Shown here piece after piece: positions 53,590-63,795 of a stretch of 64,000 bases of DNA. The stretch covers positions 1,352,001 to 1,416,000 of the forward strand of contig NZ_CP019609.1 of NCBI RefSeq assembly GCF_001998885.1. The letters are read 5' to 3'. The position numbers and the translations under genes were made by a program. Origin of the DNA: Vagococcus penaei. GTDB taxonomy: Bacteria; Bacillota; Bacilli; Lactobacillales; Vagococcaceae. Under the pieces are notes generated by a model. The model made no database searches and had not been told where the DNA came from. It saw only the letters and a list, made by a program, of their open reading frames with translations. Each line of letters opens with the position of its first letter. Within the stretch, counting starts at the first letter, position 1.

Positions 53590-53870
53590 CAAAAAAAGAA
53601 GCAATGGTGTCGTTGCACACCATTGCTTCTTAAGATTTAACCTTGTTTTTATTATTAATTACAATAAAAAGTCATCGATTAAAACTCTAGCGCAACTCAG
53701 TGTTCAACTGAGACAGTGTTATAGTTATTCACTATAACCCCAACAACATTAGATAAGGATGCTAATATTGTTTCGGCGATATCCCCTCATTTTTACGTCA
53801 TCGTTTCCTCAAACTCAGTAAAAAGTCTTGACTATCGCAACCTCTAGATTTTTCTGTTCTTTTCTTCTGT
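53590..53870 (-). promoter_or_regulatory. Lysine riboswitch (L-box) with terminator
   Basis: Reading the minus strand from about 53850, the leader has the L-box blocks AGAGGTTGCGA (from 53845), TCAAGAC, TTGAGGAAACGATG, GAGGGGATATCGCCGAAA and TTGTTGGGGTTATAGTG, then an AACTATAAC-type hairpin and a closing CTAGAG (53685-53690) that pairs with TCTAG at the start (P1). Downstream, AGAAGCAATGGTGT and ACACCATTGCTTCT (53597-53630) form a terminator followed by TTTTTTT. Lysine binding should cause termination before the transporter genes. Confidence 0.9.
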
Positions 53871-53875
53871 CTAGT

Positions 53876-53904
53876 ATTATAGCATGCGATTTTTGAAAAG
53901 TCAT
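53876..53904 (-). promoter_or_regulatory. Promoter of the lysine-riboswitch operon
   Basis: In minus orientation, ATGACT (53904-53899), a 17-base spacer and a perfect TATAAT (53881-53876) lie just before the riboswitch leader. Confidence 0.72.
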
Positions 53905-54007
53905 GCTATTTTCAAAAAAATTTCTAGAAAAGATTGAGTGAGAGTAGTCCCAATGGTTATTATGGAGTAAGATAATAAGTAGAGGACATCATGAGGAGGA
54001 AATAAAA

Positions 54008-54697
54008 ATGGAAAAAACGGCAGTAGAATTGATTCAACAAAGTAAGAAATTAGTGTTTATGACTGGTGCAGGTGTGTCAGTTCCTTCTGGAATTCCAGAT
54101 TATCGTTCAATGACTGGTGTTTATCATGGGGTAGAGAATCCAGAGTACCTACTAAGTCATAGTTGTTTAGTTAAAGAACCAGAAAAGTTTTATGACTTTG
54201 TTAAACAACTCTATCATCCAAAAGCGAAACCGAATATTATTCATCTGAAAATGGCTGAATTAGCTCAAGAAAAAGATGTCACAGTTATTTCACAAAATAT
54301 TGACGGACTACATCAACAAGCTGGTAGTCCAAAGGTAATTAATTTTCATGGTAATTTGTATGATTGCTACTGTCAAAAATGTGGAGAGTCAGTCACTGCA
54401 GAAGAATTCATGGAATCGTCGCTACATAAAAATTGTGGTGGTCAAATTCGACCAAATGTTGTATTGTATGAAGAAAGTTTACCGCAAGATGTGATTGAAG
54501 CATCAATTTTAGCGATTGAACAGGCGGATACGATTGTCGTAGTTGGGACGTCATTGAAAGTTTATCCTTTTAGCGGACTGATTCAGTACCGACAACCGAA
54601 TAGTCAATTAATTATCATTAATAAAGACACTATTACCTATGGTGGAGACTATTTGATGGTTCAAACACCGGCAGAAAACTTTTTTAGTCAGATTTAA
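54008..54697 (+). CDS. cobB: Sir2-family NAD-dependent protein deacylase
   Basis: A 229-residue sirtuin. NAD-binding motifs are 'GAGVSVPSGIPDYRS', 'ISQNIDGLHQQAG' with the catalytic 'FHGNLYDCYCQKCG' (His), the zinc Cys pairs (C-x-C-x-x-C and 'KNCGGQIRPNVVLYEE'), and 'VVVGTSLKVYPF'. It removes acyl groups from lysines using NAD. Some low-GC sirtuins are linked to macrodomain genes, but none is next to it here. AGGAGG lies seven bases before the ATG. A chorismate mutase gene follows after 21 bases. Confidence 0.93.
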   Translation: MEKTAVELIQQSKKLVFMTGAGVSVPSGIPDYRSMTGVYHGVENPEYLLSHSCLVKEPEKFYDFVKQLYHPKAKPNIIHLKMAELAQEKDVTVISQNIDGLHQQAGSPKVINFHGNLYDCYCQKCGESVTAEEFMESSLHKNCGGQIRPNVVLYEESLPQDVIEASILAIEQADTIVVVGTSLKVYPFSGLIQYRQPNSQLIIINKDTITYGGDYLMVQTPAENFFSQI

Positions 54698-54718
54698 GAG
54701 GGTAAAGGAGGAGTTAAG

Positions 54719-54991
54719 ATGTTATCAGAACCACGAAAAAAAATTGATGCGATTGATCGAGAATTAGTTAGATTACTTGCTGCTCGCTATGAATGTGTGA
54801 CTGAAATTAGTCGGATTAAGCAGGCAGAGGGGATACCAGTTACGGATATGCAACGTGAACAAGAGGTAGTGTCAGAGATTAAGTTATCACTTACAGAGAA
54901 CACGTTTGAAACTGAAATTGTTCAATCGATGATTGCTATTATGGCTATTTCGCGGGATTATCAGAAAAAGCTTATGGAAGATGCAGACTAG
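54719..54991 (+). CDS. Chorismate mutase (AroQ type)
   Basis: A 90-residue helical chorismate mutase. 'EPRKKIDAIDRELVRLLAARYECVTEISRIK' (split; first helix with the catalytic Arg and Asp), 'PVTDMQREQEVVSEI' (Arg-Glu) and a final helix 'SMIAIMAISRDYQKKLM' match AroQ. It turns chorismate to prephenate for Phe/Tyr synthesis. It is a free-standing domain with no other aromatic pathway gene nearby. AAAGGAGG lies upstream. It is probably co-transcribed with the sirtuin gene. Confidence 0.88.
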   Translation: MLSEPRKKIDAIDRELVRLLAARYECVTEISRIKQAEGIPVTDMQREQEVVSEIKLSLTENTFETEIVQSMIAIMAISRDYQKKLMEDAD

Positions 54992-55110
54992 AAATTAATT
55001 GCTAAAAGTGGTTAAGTTAGTCATCGTAAGAATTGATTGGACGCAATCATTTCACATTCTATTTGGACGAAATTTGCTTAAATAAGGTATCTTGCGACTA
55101 TATAAAAATT

Positions 55111-55153
55111 AATAACCCCCCTCAGATTAATTACTCATCTGAGGGGGGTTATA
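55111..55153 (+). terminator. Strong bidirectional terminator
   Basis: AATAACCCCCCTCAGAT (55111-55127) and ATCTGAGGGGGGTTAT (55137-55152) form a 16-bp stem with a nine-base loop, between the chorismate mutase and L,D-transpeptidase genes. Confidence 0.88.
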
Positions 55154-55166
55154 GTGTTAACTCTAT

Positions 55167-56540
55167 CTAAAAGACAACTACTGGAATACCAGTATCAATT
55201 AAACTAAATAATTTAGCACAAACAGCTGGTGGTGTATTGATACAACCGTGTGAGCCAACCGTTTTATACGACGTACCACCGTAAGCATTGGCATTTTGCC
55301 AAGGTGAGTCATGAATTCCCACACCAGTCCAATCAATCGGCATCCAGAAATCAACAGGACTTGCATAATCTTCACCACGTAAAATGGCATCGCGTTCTTT
55401 ATTCCAAACATAGAACACGCCAGGTGGTGTTGGTGTGCTAGGTTTACCAGTAATGACTGGAGTATCTAAGGTCACCTTACCATCTTGGTACAACCACATG
55501 TGTTGTGCTTGTAAATCAACTTCAATGTAGGTATTTCCAATCAGTGATGATGCGGGTGAAGCACTACCTTGGAATAACGGAACCCGATTAGCGACTTCTT
55601 TTCCACTAAGAATTTGTTTGGTTAACTCAGCAGCTTCTGCATCGGTATTAATCGTCCAACTATAAGCACCAGCAGGCACAGATACTTCGCCACGTTTTGT
55701 ACTTTTAAAATTAGTTGGGTTCGTACTAGTATTATATTTTTGACCTAATTCAGAGACATAAGCAGTGACGACATCTGTTTTCAAGTCAACTTTACCATCT
55801 TTGTAGGTCACCCATTCTGCAACCGTCTCTTTTGGTACAATGATTTTTTCACCATTAATTGAGTAAGAGATTTCTTTTTCAGTTAATTGTTCAATTGCTG
55901 AGAGGCTCTCAGTTAGTTGTTTATCGGAAGCAGTGATGGTCGGTTTTTTGACAAATTGGTTTAAGTCAATATCAGACTTACCAGCTTGAATATCTTTTTT
56001 GATAGCTTTGATAGCATCATCGATATTAATGTCAGTCCCTTGTACTTCATCTTCAATGCTAAAGTCACCATCTTTTGCCACGATTTGAGCATCTGTTGTA
56101 TGTGTACGTGACTCATTTATCTTGGTGAGTTTTTCTTTGATAGTCGCCATCTTTTGATCAAGGACTTTTTCATCTGTACTTGTTGATTCAATCGCATGAA
56201 CTGTCTTTGCAGATGGCAAATAGGTCATAAACCAGAGCCAAGGATTTTGTTGAGCCATTTGATGATCAACTGTTTTATCAATTTCATAAGTAATACCTAA
56301 TTCATTCTTAGGAATACTTTCGATGATGTCTTGATTATCTTTAATATCAAATTTTTTGCTTTTTAATTGTGTTGCGAGTTTTTCTTTTGCTTCAGCTTTA
56401 GTTAATTGTCCGACATCTACACTGCCAATCGTGGTTTTATTAAAAAAATGATCTTGAAAAACCGATACTTGATAGGCATAAAAAGCAAAGACTCCGACGA
56501 CAATAGCAACAGGTAGCCACAACCATAATTTGGATTTCAT
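55167..56540 (-). CDS. L,D-transpeptidase with PG_binding_4 domains
   Basis: A 457-residue membrane-anchored wall enzyme. After an N-terminal helix (about residues 5-25) come two putative peptidoglycan-binding (PG_binding_4, VanW-like) domains (about 35-320), then a YkuD catalytic domain (about 335-457). The catalytic part has 'YIEVDLQAQHMWLYQDG', 'PTPPGVFYVW', 'GVGIHDSPW' and the nucleophile 'KTVGSHGCINTPPAVCAKLF'. It resembles Ldt of E. faecium, which makes 3-3 cross-links and can bypass beta-lactams. AAAGGAGCG precedes the ATG. It is monocistronic. Confidence 0.93.
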   Translation of the reverse strand: MKSKLWLWLPVAIVVGVFAFYAYQVSVFQDHFFNKTTIGSVDVGQLTKAEAKEKLATQLKSKKFDIKDNQDIIESIPKNELGITYEIDKTVDHQMAQQNPWLWFMTYLPSAKTVHAIESTSTDEKVLDQKMATIKEKLTKINESRTHTTDAQIVAKDGDFSIEDEVQGTDINIDDAIKAIKKDIQAGKSDIDLNQFVKKPTITASDKQLTESLSAIEQLTEKEISYSINGEKIIVPKETVAEWVTYKDGKVDLKTDVVTAYVSELGQKYNTSTNPTNFKSTKRGEVSVPAGAYSWTINTDAEAAELTKQILSGKEVANRVPLFQGSASPASSLIGNTYIEVDLQAQHMWLYQDGKVTLDTPVITGKPSTPTPPGVFYVWNKERDAILRGEDYASPVDFWMPIDWTGVGIHDSPWQNANAYGGTSYKTVGSHGCINTPPAVCAKLFSLIDTGIPVVVF

Positions 56541-56660
56541 GCAAGCGCTCCTTTTACAAACGTTTTGTAACGATATTGTAACATATACATAGATAAAAAC
56601 AAGTATTCTCGCTTGTTAATCAGTGATTGTCATCAAACAGTCCGACGCTAATAACAGATG

Positions 56661-56704
56661 AAAACACGTGATAGCCATTGATTAGCTAACACGTGTTTTT
56701 AAAA
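56661..56704 (-). terminator. Terminator of ldh
   Basis: AAAACACGTG (56661-56670) pairs with CACGTGTTTT (56690-56699), with an inner AGC/GCT pairing; in the minus direction a T-containing tail follows. It lies between the convergent-facing ldh and the L,D-transpeptidase promoter. Confidence 0.78.
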
Positions 56705-56723
56705 TATTTGGTTTAGAGAATGA

Positions 56724-57689
56724 CTATTTTTCTAATTGTTCAAAAGCAGCATCCATTACTTCTCTTAATTTAGCAGCAGAGTAAGCGAATTTTTCATTTT
56801 CAGCATCAGTTAGAGGGATTTCAACAACACTTTTCACACCATTTGCATTAATAATGGCAGGTGCACCGATATACATATCATCTAATCCATATTGACCAGT
56901 TAAATAAACAGATAATGGTAATACAGCATCCTCATCATTTAAAATAGCTTTTGTGATACGTGCTAAGGCAACGGCAATACCGTAGAAAGTAGCCCCTTTT
57001 TTGCTTATAATGGTATAAGCAGCATCACGTACTTTAAAGAACATATTAACAAGTTCTTCTTCATCGACTTCTGGATGGTCAGCTACCCAGTCAGCAATCT
57101 TCAAGCCAGCAATATTAGCATGTGACCAAGCAGGGAATTCTGTATCACCATGTTCACCTAAAATATAAGCATGGACATTACGTGCATCCACTTCAACTAA
57201 CTCAGCGATTGTTTGACGGAAACGAGCAGAGTCTAAAGATGTTCCGCTACCAAGTACTTTATGTTGAGGGAAGCCAGAGAATTTCCAAGTAGCATAAGTT
57301 AAGATATCTACAGGGTTACTTGCAACTAAGAAGATACCGTTAAAGCCAGAATCAACAATGCTACCAACGATTCCTTTAAAGATACTTAAGTTTTTGTGTA
57401 CTAGGTCTAAACGTGTTTCACCGGGTTTTTGAGCTGCACCAGCTGTAATTACAACGATATCAGCATCAGAACAGTCAGAGTATTCAGCAGCATAAATTTT
57501 CTTAGGAGAGGTAAAGGCTAGGGCATGAGATAAATCTAGTGCATCACCTTCAGCTTTTTCTACAGCAATATCAATAATACCAATTTCTTGGGCAATATCT
57601 TGAGTGACTAGCGCAAAAGCATAACTTGAACCAACCGCACCATTACCTATTATTACAACTTTTTGGTGTTTAGAATCTTTAAATGACAT
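56724..57689 (-). CDS. ldh: L-lactate dehydrogenase
   Basis: Reduces pyruvate to L-lactate, the end step of homolactic fermentation. It is 321 residues. The NAD-binding '[19 protein letters not shown]', '[18 protein letters not shown]' (substrate loop Arg), '[16 protein letters not shown]', '[21 protein letters not shown]' and the catalytic '[16 protein letters not shown]' (His) are all present. The frame extends upstream to 57755, but ATG 57689, after AAAGGAG, gives the usual N-terminus. A strong promoter lies 38 bases upstream. Confidence 0.95.
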   Translation of the reverse strand: MSFKDSKHQKVVIIGNGAVGSSYAFALVTQDIAQEIGIIDIAVEKAEGDALDLSHALAFTSPKKIYAAEYSDCSDADIVVITAGAAQKPGETRLDLVHKNLSIFKGIVGSIVDSGFNGIFLVASNPVDILTYATWKFSGFPQHKVLGSGTSLDSARFRQTIAELVEVDARNVHAYILGEHGDTEFPAWSHANIAGLKIADWVADHPEVDEEELVNMFFKVRDAAYTIISKKGATFYGIAVALARITKAILNDEDAVLPLSVYLTGQYGLDDMYIGAPAIINANGVKSVVEIPLTDAENEKFAYSAAKLREVMDAAFEQLEK

Positions 57690-57726
57690 ATGTATACTCG
57701 CTCCTTTAAATTGATTTGTTACAATA

Positions 57727-57755
57727 ATTATAACATTCACAAATGTAACTGTCAT
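57727..57755 (-). promoter_or_regulatory. Promoter of ldh
   Basis: In minus orientation, ATGACA (57755-57750), a 17-base spacer and an extended -10 TG-T-TATAAT (TATAAT at 57732-57727). The spacer and flanks hold TTTGTGAATGTTATAA, a weak half of a Rex-like site, and a GTTACA/TGTAAC inverted repeat around the -10. The remaining intergenic DNA up to 58069 contains an ACTCAG-GGAAA-CTGAGT hairpin (about 57920-57936) and AT-rich sequence without a gene. Confidence 0.75.
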
Positions 57756-58069
57756 CGGTAAAGTTACAGAAAATTAACTTTTGTTTTGAAAAGTCTATAA
57801 ATAAAGGATTTAAACAGTTAAAAAGATTTATTTGGAGTTATTTCAGCTAAAAAAAACGGATTTTTGACAAATTAAACATGATAATTATGTGAAAAAAATC
57901 GTGCATTAGTTTTTTTGACTCAGGGAAACTGAGTTGATTTTGCTTAATTGCTAGAAATATTCACTAAAAGATGTCATAATTATAAAGAAATCTAGACGTT
58001 CACTACGACGTGTAGATATTTTGTCGTTTAGATATGAAAAAATGACTATAAGAATTGGAGATTAGTGAC

Positions 58070-58642
58070 GTGAAATTAATAGTAGGTTTAGGCAATCCAG
58101 GGGCTAAATACCGTGGAACAAAGCACAATGTGGGATTTATTACCTTAGACGAATTAGCTTACCGAGAAAAAATCGAGTTTAATAAAACACAATTTGAAGC
58201 GGATACAGCTGAATTTTTTTATAAAGGTGAAAAAATAATATTAGCTAAACCATTAACTTATATGAATGAATCTGGACGTTCGATTCGTCCATTAATGACT
58301 TATTATAATATCCCAGTGGAAGACGTTGTCGTCGTTTATGATGATCTTGACTTATCCATTGGGCGCATTCGTTTGCGCCAAAAAGGTAGTGCTGGCGGTC
58401 ACAATGGTATTAAAAGTTTAATTTCCCATTTTGGAACACAAGAATTTAATCGAATCAAGGTTGGGATTGATCGGCCAAGTCGCTCTGAGGAAGTGGTATC
58501 TTATGTATTAAGTACTTTTCCTAAAGAGACGCATGAAGAGATGCTAGCAGCTGTTAATTTAGCGGTTGATGCTATTCAGTTCTGGCTAGATGGTCAGACA
58601 TTTGTTGATACGATGAATCAATTTAATCGGAAAAAGTCATAA
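58070..58642 (+). CDS. pth: Peptidyl-tRNA hydrolase
   Basis: Releases peptides from prematurely dropped peptidyl-tRNA. The 190-residue length fits. Landmarks are 'KLIVGLGNPGAKYRGTKHNVGFI' (Asn and the catalytic His), 'LAKPLTYMNESGRS', 'VYDDLDLSIGRIRLRQKGSAGGHNGIKS' (catalytic Asp and Gly-rich loop) and 'FNRIKVGIDRP'. GTG 58070 is preferred over the TTG at 58055 because it gives the conserved start and lies ten bases after GGAG. mfd follows after 24 bases; the pair is conserved across Firmicutes. Confidence 0.96.
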   Translation: MKLIVGLGNPGAKYRGTKHNVGFITLDELAYREKIEFNKTQFEADTAEFFYKGEKIILAKPLTYMNESGRSIRPLMTYYNIPVEDVVVVYDDLDLSIGRIRLRQKGSAGGHNGIKSLISHFGTQEFNRIKVGIDRPSRSEEVVSYVLSTFPKETHEEMLAAVNLAVDAIQFWLDGQTFVDTMNQFNRKKS

Positions 58643-58666
58643 GTTATAAAGAAAGGAGCCATTAAA

Positions 58667-61600
58667 GTGTATCAAAATCCAGGATTAATGAATCACTTAA
58701 TTAAAAGTCCACTTGTTGCCGATTGGCTAGGACAAACGCGCCTTGCAACGACACAACTGGTCACAGGTCTATCCGGCTCAGCAAAGAGTCTATTGATGGC
58801 CGCACTAGTCCAACAACAGCGAAAAGTGCTGATTGTGGCGCCTAATTTATATTATGCCACACGGTTAGTTGATGATTTGCAACACGTGATTGATGAGGAT
58901 TATTTGCATTTTTTTCCTATTGATGAAGTAGCAGCTGTTGAAATGTCATTTGCTTCACCAGAGGCACGTGCGGAACGTTTAAATACTTTAGCTTTTTTAA
59001 CAACTGATCAGCCAGGTATTATCGTAACCTCATTAGCAGGTTTTCGTCGTTTTCTACCTAAGCCTGAGCTATTCATGGACAGTGTGTTGACCATTCAAGA
59101 AAGAGATACCCTTGATTTGGTTGCTTTACCGGAAAAATTAGTTTTGCTAGGTTATGAACGTCAGCAAATGATTGGCAAACCAGGTGAGTTTAGTATTCGC
59201 GGAAGTATTGTTGATATTTATCCATTAACGAGTGATTATCCAATCCGGATTGATTTATTTGATGATGAAGTTGAATCCTTACGGTACTTTGATGTGAATA
59301 CACAACGCTCACTAGAAACAATTTCTCAGGTACAAATTACACCGGCACAACTAGATATTTTTACTTCTGAGCAACTAGCGAATGGTGCCGCTAAACTGCA
59401 AGCTCTTGTGGCTAAGCGATTACCGACTTTAGATAACGATCAGAAAGCCGTGGTCTCGGCTGCTAGTGACTATCAGATAAGTGAATGGACGCAAGGACAC
59501 CCAACGAATGAAGTGACCATGTACAGTGACATATTATATGAAGAAACTTACTTTTTAGCTGACTATCTGGGCGCGAATGATACAGTCTTAATTGATGATT
59601 ATAGTCGCTTATTAGAGGCTGAACGGGAATTAATTCGTGAAGAAGGCGAATGGATTACCGAAAAATTAGCTGCTAATGTCTTGTTTGAGACCGAGACCCT
59701 TGGTGGTGACTTCAGAAGTATTGTCCGGGACTTAAAACAAAGTAAAACCTACTTTTCACTCTTTCAAAAAGGTATGGGTAACTTGAAGTTTCAAGCAATT
59801 CATGCTTTCCAGTATCGACCGATGCAACAATTTTTTGGTCAAATGGCACTTTTGAAGACAGAACTAGACAGGTGGCATAAACAGAATCAGACTGTTATTG
59901 TGTTAGCAGAGTCAGTTGAGCGGGCAAAAGTTTTAGAGAAACTCCTAATTGATTTAGAAGTGTCCGTAGTTGTTGCGAATAATCATGAGTTATTAATTGG
60001 GCAAACTCAAATTCAAGTTGGTCAACTCGACTCCGGATTTGAACTACCTGAGGAAAAACTAGTTGTTGTGATTGAAAAAGAAATTTTGCATGTCAAATCC
60101 AAGAAACGTGCGCGTAAACAGACAATGTCGAATGCTGAACGCCTAAAAGATTATAATGAACTAAAACCTGGAGATTTTGTGGTCCACATGAATCATGGTA
60201 TTGGGCAGTATGTTGGAATGGAAACTCTCTATAGTGGTGGTGTCCATCAAGACTACATGACTATTGTTTATCGTAACAATGATAAGTTATTCATTCCTGT
60301 CACTCAGCTAGATATGATTCAGAAGTATGTTTCGTCCGAATCCAAAACACCTAAAGTCAATAAACTAGGTGGCGCTGAATGGATTAAGACAAAAAATAAA
60401 GTATCCGCCAAAGTGGAAGACATTGCGGATGATTTAATTAAACTGTATGCAGAACGTGAAGCGGAAAACGGATATGCCTTTTCGCCAGATGATGATTATC
60501 AGCGAGAATTTGATGATGCTTTCCCTTATTCAGAAACAGATGATCAATTAAGAAGTATCCAAGAAATTAAGCGTGATATGGAACGTGAACGACCAATGGA
60601 CCGCTTATTAGTTGGTGATGTTGGTTATGGTAAAACAGAAGTTGCGTTACGAGCAGCTTTTAAAGCGGTTCGTGATGGTAAACAAGTAGCGATTCTTGTT
60701 CCTACTACAATTTTGGCACAACAACATTACGATACAATGCAAGAACGTTTTGCTGATTTTCCCGTTAACATTGGTATGTTAAGCCGTTTTAGAACAAAGA
60801 AACAACAAAAAGAAACCTTAGATGGATTGAAACAAGGAAAAATCGATATTGTTGTCGGGACACATCGAGTCTTATCAAAAGATATTGAATTCCTTGATTT
60901 AGGCCTTTTGGTTATTGATGAGGAACAACGATTTGGTGTGAAGCATAAAGAGCGCTTAAAACAGCTGAAATCACAAGTTGATGTCTTAACACTAACAGCA
61001 ACTCCGATTCCACGCACTCTACATATGTCGATGTTGGGTGTTCGTGACTTATCAGTCATTGAAACACCACCGGCTAATCGTTACCCGGTTCAAACATATG
61101 TGATGGAGAAAAATCTGGGAGCGGTACGTGAAGCTTGCGAGCGTGAATTAGCTCGAGGTGGTCAGGTATTCTATTTATACAATCGTGTGGAAACGATTGA
61201 ACAAAAAGTCGAAGAAATCCAAGCCGTTGTACCAGATGCACGAATTGCCTACGCTCATGGTCAGTTAACTGAAGTTCAATTAGAAAATGTCTTGATGGAA
61301 TTTATCAATCGTGAATACGACATTTTAGTCACAACAACGATTATTGAAACAGGGGTTGATATTCCCAATGTCAATACATTATTTGTTGAAAATGCTGATC
61401 ACATGGGATTATCACAACTTTACCAGTTACGTGGTCGCGTGGGGCGAAGTAACCGTGTGGCTTATGCTTATTTCATGTATGAAGCACAAAAGATTCTAAA
61501 TGAAGTGAGTGAGAAGCGACTCCAAGCAATTAAAGATTTTACAGAATTAGGCTCAGGATTTAAAATTGCTATGCGTGATTTATCCATCCGTGGTGCAGGA

Positions 61601-62209
61601 AATTTATTAGGATCACAACAACATGGCTTCATTGATTCGGTTGGATTTGATATGTACACACAAATGCTAACTGAAGCGGTTAATCGTAAGCAAGGTAAAA
61701 CCCAACAAGACACAAAAACAGTGGCTGAAATTGATTTGGGTATTGATGCGTATATTCCAGGTGATTATATTGAAGATGAACGTCAAAAGATTGAGATTTA
61801 TAAACGAATTCGTCAGTTAGATCATCAAGAGATGTTTGATGAATTAGAGAGTGACTTACTGGACCGGTTTGGTGAATACCCAGATGAAGTCGCTAATTTA
61901 TTGACAATTGGTTTAATCAAGATGAATGCCGATTTTGCGTTAGTGGAAAAGGTTCAAAAACAGCAACACAAATTAACAGTGACGCTAAGCAAGGAAGGTA
62001 GTAAGACATATCATGTTGAGCAACTCTTTAAGGCATTGGCTAAAACCAACGTAAAAGCTGATTTAAATCCAAATGATGGACAAATGCAAATTCACTTATT
62101 AATTGACAAAAAAATGACGGAGGCTGTCTGGCTTCAAGAACTATCACAGTTCATTGCTGAATTGCGTGAACAAAAATACTTAACGCTAAGTGAACGGCAT
62201 GACGAATAA
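58667..62209 (+). CDS. mfd: Transcription-repair coupling factor
   Basis: A DNA translocase of 1180 residues that pushes stalled RNA polymerase off damage and recruits UvrA. Order of domains: UvrB-like N-terminal region (about 1-340; 'LLGYERQQMIGKPGEFSIRGSIVDIYP'), RNA-polymerase-interacting domain (about 490-560; 'LKPGDFVVHMNHGIGQYVGMETLYSGG'), RecG-like helicase core ('LLVGDVGYGKTEVALRAAFKAV' Walker A, 'LLVIDEEQRFGV' DEEQ box, 'LTLTATPIPRTLHMS', 'VTTTIIETGVDIPN', 'LRGRVGRSNRVAYAY') and a C-terminal UvrA-masking domain. GTG start after AAAGGAG. The next gene overlaps its end by 11 bases. Confidence 0.98.
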   Translation: MYQNPGLMNHLIKSPLVADWLGQTRLATTQLVTGLSGSAKSLLMAALVQQQRKVLIVAPNLYYATRLVDDLQHVIDEDYLHFFPIDEVAAVEMSFASPEARAERLNTLAFLTTDQPGIIVTSLAGFRRFLPKPELFMDSVLTIQERDTLDLVALPEKLVLLGYERQQMIGKPGEFSIRGSIVDIYPLTSDYPIRIDLFDDEVESLRYFDVNTQRSLETISQVQITPAQLDIFTSEQLANGAAKLQALVAKRLPTLDNDQKAVVSAASDYQISEWTQGHPTNEVTMYSDILYEETYFLADYLGANDTVLIDDYSRLLEAERELIREEGEWITEKLAANVLFETETLGGDFRSIVRDLKQSKTYFSLFQKGMGNLKFQAIHAFQYRPMQQFFGQMALLKTELDRWHKQNQTVIVLAESVERAKVLEKLLIDLEVSVVVANNHELLIGQTQIQVGQLDSGFELPEEKLVVVIEKEILHVKSKKRARKQTMSNAERLKDYNELKPGDFVVHMNHGIGQYVGMETLYSGGVHQDYMTIVYRNNDKLFIPVTQLDMIQKYVSSESKTPKVNKLGGAEWIKTKNKVSAKVEDIADDLIKLYAEREAENGYAFSPDDDYQREFDDAFPYSETDDQLRSIQEIKRDMERERPMDRLLVGDVGYGKTEVALRAAFKAVRDGKQVAILVPTTILAQQHYDTMQERFADFPVNIGMLSRFRTKKQQKETLDGLKQGKIDIVVGTHRVLSKDIEFLDLGLLVIDEEQRFGVKHKERLKQLKSQVDVLTLTATPIPRTLHMSMLGVRDLSVIETPPANRYPVQTYVMEKNLGAVREACERELARGGQVFYLYNRVETIEQKVEEIQAVVPDARIAYAHGQLTEVQLENVLMEFINREYDILVTTTIIETGVDIPNVNTLFVENADHMGLSQLYQLRGRVGRSNRVAYAYFMYEAQKILNEVSEKRLQAIKDFTELGSGFKIAMRDLSIRGAGNLLGSQQHGFIDSVGFDMYTQMLTEAVNRKQGKTQQDTKTVAEIDLGIDAYIPGDYIEDERQKIEIYKRIRQLDHQEMFDELESDLLDRFGEYPDEVANLLTIGLIKMNADFALVEKVQKQQHKLTVTLSKEGSKTYHVEQLFKALAKTNVKADLNPNDGQMQIHLLIDKKMTEAVWLQELSQFIAELREQKYLTLSERHDE

Positions 62210-63782
62210 GCAGTCAACTTTAGAAAAAAGTATGTTACGGGGAACGTTGGTCTTAACCGTCACGTCATTTATTGTTAAAATTTTAAGTGCAGTCTATCGA
62301 GTACCTTTTCAAAATTTAGTTGGTGACGAAGGTTTTTATGTGTATCAGCAAGTTTACCCGCTCTACGGCATTGCGATGACTTTAGCTTTAACGGGATTGC
62401 CTGTTTATCTATCGAAGTTGATTGCTAGTAGTCGAACAGAAGCTGACCGTCAAAAGGTCATGACCCAGTTTTTATTGTTTATGGGAATTGGCTCATTAGG
62501 GCTATTTCTAATAGTACAATTTGGGGCTTCTTTAATTGCTATCAAGATGGGTGATACCGAATTAACACCAGTTATTAAAACTGTTTCCTATGTTTTTCTA
62601 CTTGTACCGATATTATCTGCTTATCGTGGATTTTATCAAGGACAAATGGAAATGAAACCGACTGCTGTTTCGCAATTAATTGAACAAGGCGTGCGTGTTG
62701 TGATTATCCTCAGTGCAGGTTTCCTATATCTACGTTTATCATTGACCGTTTACCAAGTGGGAAATTTAGCGACATTTGGATCAGTCATTGGTGGTCTAGT
62801 GGCGTTAGTCATTTTAGTTGCCTATGGGCGGCAAGAGAAATTTACGATGAATTGGTCCAAAGCACCATTTCATTTCGATTGGCCATTTGGTCGGAAATTG
62901 TTTGTTCAAGGTGGAGCGCTTTGTTTGTTTAGTGCCTATCTGATTTTATTTCAATTAATTGATTCTTTCACAGTGTTAAAAGCACTAGAGGAAAGCGGTT
63001 TTGATAGTATGGCAGCGAAAATTGCCAAGGGTGTCTATGATCGTGGGCAACCTTTAGTTCAAGTCGGTCTCGTTGTTGCGGTTTCAATGACTGCTACTTT
63101 TTTACCAGTTTTAACCAAGCATTATCTCGAAAAAGGGCAAGATGTTTATCGCGAAACAGTTGCGTCGTATCTAAAAATTTCACGTGTCATTTCGAGTGCA
63201 GCAGCTGTTGGTCTAGCAATGGTATTACCTTTTATTAATCAAGCTTTATTTAGCGATAATGCTGGTCAAGTCACATTGGAATGGTTTGTGTTGGCTATTT
63301 TCTTTGTCTCAATGATACAGTCATATCAAACCATTTATCAAAGTCAAAACAAAATTCGCTGTCAATTTATTTCTGCCATGATTGGCTTAGGCGTTAAAAT
63401 TATCGCCACACCAATTTTGACTTTTCACTTTGGAACAATCGGATCTAGTATAAGTACGTTACTCGGTTTAGGCGTTTGTCTAGGCTTATTTCAATTAAAT
63501 TTTAGAAGAGACTCAAAGAAGGATTCGTTCAGAGGGCATTCTTTAGGTAAATTGTTAGTGAGTCTACTAGTGATGTTTTGTGTTTTAATTGGGTATCGTT
63601 TGTTAATTAATCAAGTAATCGGTACTAGTCGTAGTTTAGCGCTACTTGCAACATTTGGTGGTGTTCTAATTGGCTTTATTAGCTACCTTATGTGTTTGCT
63701 AAGATTTAAAGTTTTCACACAAGAAGAGTGGCTACTCTTACCATTTGGTGATAAAGTAGTCAAAAGACTAAAAAAACGTTAG
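62199..63782 (+). CDS. Polysaccharide/lipid II flippase-like protein (SpoVB type)
   Basis: A 527-residue MOP-superfamily flippase with about 14 membrane helices, paralogous to the product of 46362-48002. Shared motifs are '[28 protein letters not shown]', '[16 protein letters not shown]' and '[28 protein letters not shown]'. The place after mfd corresponds to spoVB/yabM in Bacillus. ATG 62199 lies inside the end of mfd (coupled); the upstream GTG at 62190 is less likely. Probably transports lipid-linked wall precursors. Confidence 0.88.
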   Translation: MTNKQSTLEKSMLRGTLVLTVTSFIVKILSAVYRVPFQNLVGDEGFYVYQQVYPLYGIAMTLALTGLPVYLSKLIASSRTEADRQKVMTQFLLFMGIGSLGLFLIVQFGASLIAIKMGDTELTPVIKTVSYVFLLVPILSAYRGFYQGQMEMKPTAVSQLIEQGVRVVIILSAGFLYLRLSLTVYQVGNLATFGSVIGGLVALVILVAYGRQEKFTMNWSKAPFHFDWPFGRKLFVQGGALCLFSAYLILFQLIDSFTVLKALEESGFDSMAAKIAKGVYDRGQPLVQVGLVVAVSMTATFLPVLTKHYLEKGQDVYRETVASYLKISRVISSAAAVGLAMVLPFINQALFSDNAGQVTLEWFVLAIFFVSMIQSYQTIYQSQNKIRCQFISAMIGLGVKIIATPILTFHFGTIGSSISTLLGLGVCLGLFQLNFRRDSKKDSFRGHSLGKLLVSLLVMFCVLIGYRLLINQVIGTSRSLALLATFGGVLIGFISYLMCLLRFKVFTQEEWLLLPFGDKVVKRLKKR

Positions 63783-63795
63783 GAAGGTACAAAAG

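Noticed and set aside
57890-57945. A terminator between ldh and pth.
   Set aside because: The ACTCAG/CTGAGT hairpin has its T-run on the wrong side for the plus direction and an A-run after it in the minus direction; the neighbours are divergent.
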